From: Oscillospiraceae bacterium
GTDB taxonomy: Bacteria > Bacillota > Clostridia > Oscillospirales > Ruminococcaceae
Direction: 5' to 3'
Assembly (NCBI GenBank): GCA_900768245.1
Contig: CAAGCE010000146.1
Location: 1-33,090, forward strand
Length of the DNA: 33,090 nucleotides
The translations under genes were made by a program, and so were the position numbers. Positions 31,985-33,090 of this stretch are shown piece after piece. Numbering within the stretch: the first letter of the stretch is position 1; each line of letters starts with the position of its first letter. The notes under the pieces were generated by a model. The model searched no databases, had not been told where the DNA came from, and worked only from the letters and a program-made list of their open reading frames with translations.

Positions 31985-32724
31985 TAAGCGTGTGAAACAC
32001 CGTAAGAAGCCTGATCGTATGTAAAGCCTTCATATTCAAGCTGATCCATAAGCTGGCTGTCAGACATAGACATAAGGTTAAGATAATCCTGTGCTTTTTT
32101 TACAGCTTGTTCGTTCCAATCCGCACCGCATTTGTCTACACCGTATTTAGCCTGCTCGTTGGTGAAGCCCTCATATTCCAGCTGTTCAACAAGACCTGAG
32201 TACGAAAAAGATGTATATTGGAGATATTCAAGTGCCTTGGCGGCAGCCTGAACGTCCCAGTCCGCACCGCAGTTTTCAGCGGCATAAGCTGCTATGTCAG
32301 CAGGATAGCCTTCATATTCAAGCTGATCTATAAGACCCTGTTTTGAAAAAGCCATAAAACTGAGATAGCTTTCTGCTGTCTTTATAGCTCTGCGCTGTTC
32401 AGAGTTTCCGCTGTCGGCAGCTTTTTTTGAAGTCGTGTACTCTGCTGCTGATGTTGTGGTTTTGACAGATGGAGCTGTGGTCGCTGCGGAAGTTTTGGCT
32501 GTGGTTTCATTGTGTGCGGCTTCTGTTTCAGCCTCTGTTCCAGCTTCTGTTTCAGCCTCTGTTCCAACTTCTGTTTCAGCTTCCGTGGTATATGCTGCCG
32601 ATGTTTCCGTGCTGACAGCGTCATCTTGTTTATGATCCTTGCCGGTTACGCTTGCAAAGACTAAAATAAAAGCGATAACGGCAATGATAATTGGCACTTT
32701 GCCCGAAGATTTTTTAACTGACAC
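31981..32724 (-). CDS. Membrane-anchored protein with three Ltp-type repeats
   Basis: A 247-residue surface protein. Order: short basic start, one membrane segment (about 10-27, VPIIIAVIAFILVFASV), a Thr/Glu/Ala-rich linker (about 37-105) and three repeats of about 45 residues (about 112-160, 161-208, 209-247). Each has the pattern A..YL..M.FS..GLIDQLEYEGF...A.Y....CGADW, as in the Ltp family (host cell surface-exposed lipoprotein). There is no lipobox cysteine, so it is held by the membrane segment. GTG 32724 follows AAGGACGGGG; the frame upstream to 32799 has no good site. Ltp proteins of phages block DNA entry, but chromosomal relatives have no fixed role. Confidence 0.85.
   Translation of the reverse strand: MSVKKSSGKVPIIIAVIAFILVFASVTGKDHKQDDAVSTETSAAYTTEAETEVGTEAETEAGTEAETEAAHNETTAKTSAATTAPSVKTTTSAAEYTTSKKAADSGNSEQRRAIKTAESYLSFMAFSKQGLIDQLEYEGYPADIAAYAAENCGADWDVQAAAKALEYLQYTSFSYSGLVEQLEYEGFTNEQAKYGVDKCGADWNEQAVKKAQDYLNLMSMSDSQLMDQLEYEGFTYDQASYGVSHAY
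32520..32591. repeat. Three 24-bp tandem repeats in the linker of the Ltp protein
   Basis: Two almost identical 24-bp units (32520-32543, 32544-32567) and a diverged third (32568-32591) encode repeats of EAETEAGT type. Length change by slippage would keep the frame. Confidence 0.8.
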
Positions 32725-32816
32725 TTTACCCCGTCCTTTATGTTTATTTGTACATAGTTTAGCACATAAAACGTGTAAAAAAACGGACAGTAATTCCAAA
32801 ATGAAAAATTAGACCG

Positions 32817-32845
32817 TTGCATAAAAGTGCATAGTTTGATACAAT
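32817..32845 (+). promoter_or_regulatory. Promoter of a candidate small RNA
   Basis: TTGCAT (32817-32822), 17 bp, TACAAT (32840-32845). No open reading frame follows before the terminator at 32879-32935. Confidence 0.5.
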
Positions 32846-32851
32846 AAAGAA

Positions 32852-32925
32852 TATTCGGATTCGGCGAATAAAGTTAAAAGCACAGAGAAGCTGCGTATAT
32901 ATCGGCTTTCCTGCGCTTTTTTATT
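32852..32925 (+). ncRNA. Candidate small RNA with two hairpins
   Basis: From the predicted start near 32852, TATTCG/CGAATA (32852-32857, 32865-32870) forms a small hairpin. A second long hairpin with a T run follows and would end an RNA of roughly 75-85 nt. No known RNA family was recognised and no reading frame of note is present. Confidence 0.4.
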
Positions 32926-32935
32926 TTTTATTTTG
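32879..32935 (+). terminator. Intrinsic terminator
   Basis: AGCACAGAGAAGC (32879-32891) pairs with GCTTTCCTGCGCT (32905-32917), 13 positions with two mismatches and one G-T pair, followed by TTTTTATTTTTTATTTT. It is the 3' end of the candidate small RNA. Confidence 0.7.
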
Positions 32936-33090
32936 GCAGCGGCATTTAAGGCAACACCGCACAATGCCGTTAATAAATTCTCACAAATCAAGTTAAACGC
33001 ATAAAGCTCTGTAACGGGCATATTGCCTCTGTAAATCTGCTTGCAGGCGCACTTTATCAAGCCGTCAGAGATTTTCTGTCAGCCAGATAA
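32936..33090. other. Unassigned right-edge sequence
   Basis: No gene or terminator recognised. CGGCATT (32940-32946) and AATGCCG (32963-32969) form a 7-bp inverted repeat. The GGCAACACCGCACAATG stretch looks like the border of a dispersed repeat, but nothing in the window matches it. Confidence 0.3.

Noticed and set aside
32520..32591. CRISPR-like or regulatory tandem repeat
   Set aside because: The units are contiguous without spacers and encode an in-frame protein linker.
32936..33090. Insertion sequence end at the right edge
   Set aside because: The stretch looks repeat-like, but there is no transposase frame, no second inverted terminus and no target duplication visible.

Overview
The window looks like a chromosomal stretch of an anaerobic, spore-lineage Firmicute, most likely a Ruminococcus-like member of the Oscillospiraceae. 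The reasons are a type A RNase P RNA, SpmA/SpmB, an AbrB-type regulator, a DUF4317 protein, AT-leaning DNA with near-consensus sigma-A promoters (TTGACA, 17 bp, TATAAT), and strong AGGAGG-type ribosome binding sites. There are no phage genes, transposase genes, CRISPR arrays or tRNAs.

Layout. Bases 1-437 are noncoding repeat DNA. Bases 438-3160 (minus strand) hold a three-gene Fec/Btu-type ABC importer: lipoprotein, permease, ATPase. From a divergent promoter, bases 3431-15956 form one tightly packed, co-directional sulfur island of 15 genes: cysT, cysW, cysA, metY, a siroheme sulfite reductase with a fused ferredoxin domain, a TusA-like carrier, a thioredoxin-like protein, a ThiS-like carrier (hcyS), an E1-like activating enzyme (hcyF), a JAMM protease (hcyD), a thioredoxin-reductase-like flavoprotein, aprA, aprB, cysD and cysN. 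rnpB follows at once (15998-16337) and ends in a strong terminator. Bases 16546-21824 carry housekeeping genes: thyA, folA, a sirtuin, nadC, a small radical SAM protein, a mutarotase-like protein and a prephenate dehydratase domain. An AraC regulator follows (21916-22701). Bases 22702-23953 are a 1.25-kb noncoding element with matching inverted arms. Bases 24046-33090 hold a DUF4317 protein with a membrane partner, a C39-like peptidase, a patatin, a 57-residue protein, spmB-spmA, an AbrB-like regulator, an HD-GYP protein, hemW and a membrane-anchored Ltp-repeat protein.

How the sulfur island works (inference from family knowledge). CysTWA imports sulfate, CysDN makes APS, AprAB reduces APS to sulfite, and the siroheme enzyme reduces sulfite to sulfide. 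HcyF adenylates the trimmed tail of HcyS, which becomes a thiocarboxylate. MetY uses that protein-bound sulfur to make homocysteine. HcyD must first trim HcyS, whose encoded tail ends Gly-Gly-Gly-Gln. The core (carrier, E1, JAMM protease, MetY, sulfite reductase) resembles the protein-thiocarboxylate methionine pathway known from Wolinella succinogenes. Here it sits in one operon with a complete APS route that has no PAPS step, plus TusA-like, thioredoxin-like and flavoprotein partners whose roles are open.

The second notable item is the repeat element at 22702-23953. Its two arms are diverged inverted copies that keep the same hairpins, including a UNCG-type tetraloop hairpin with compensated stem changes. 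This suggests a selected nucleic-acid structure. A shorter inverted copy of its core lies at 1-212, so the importer, the sulfur island and the housekeeping block are flanked by inverted repeats.
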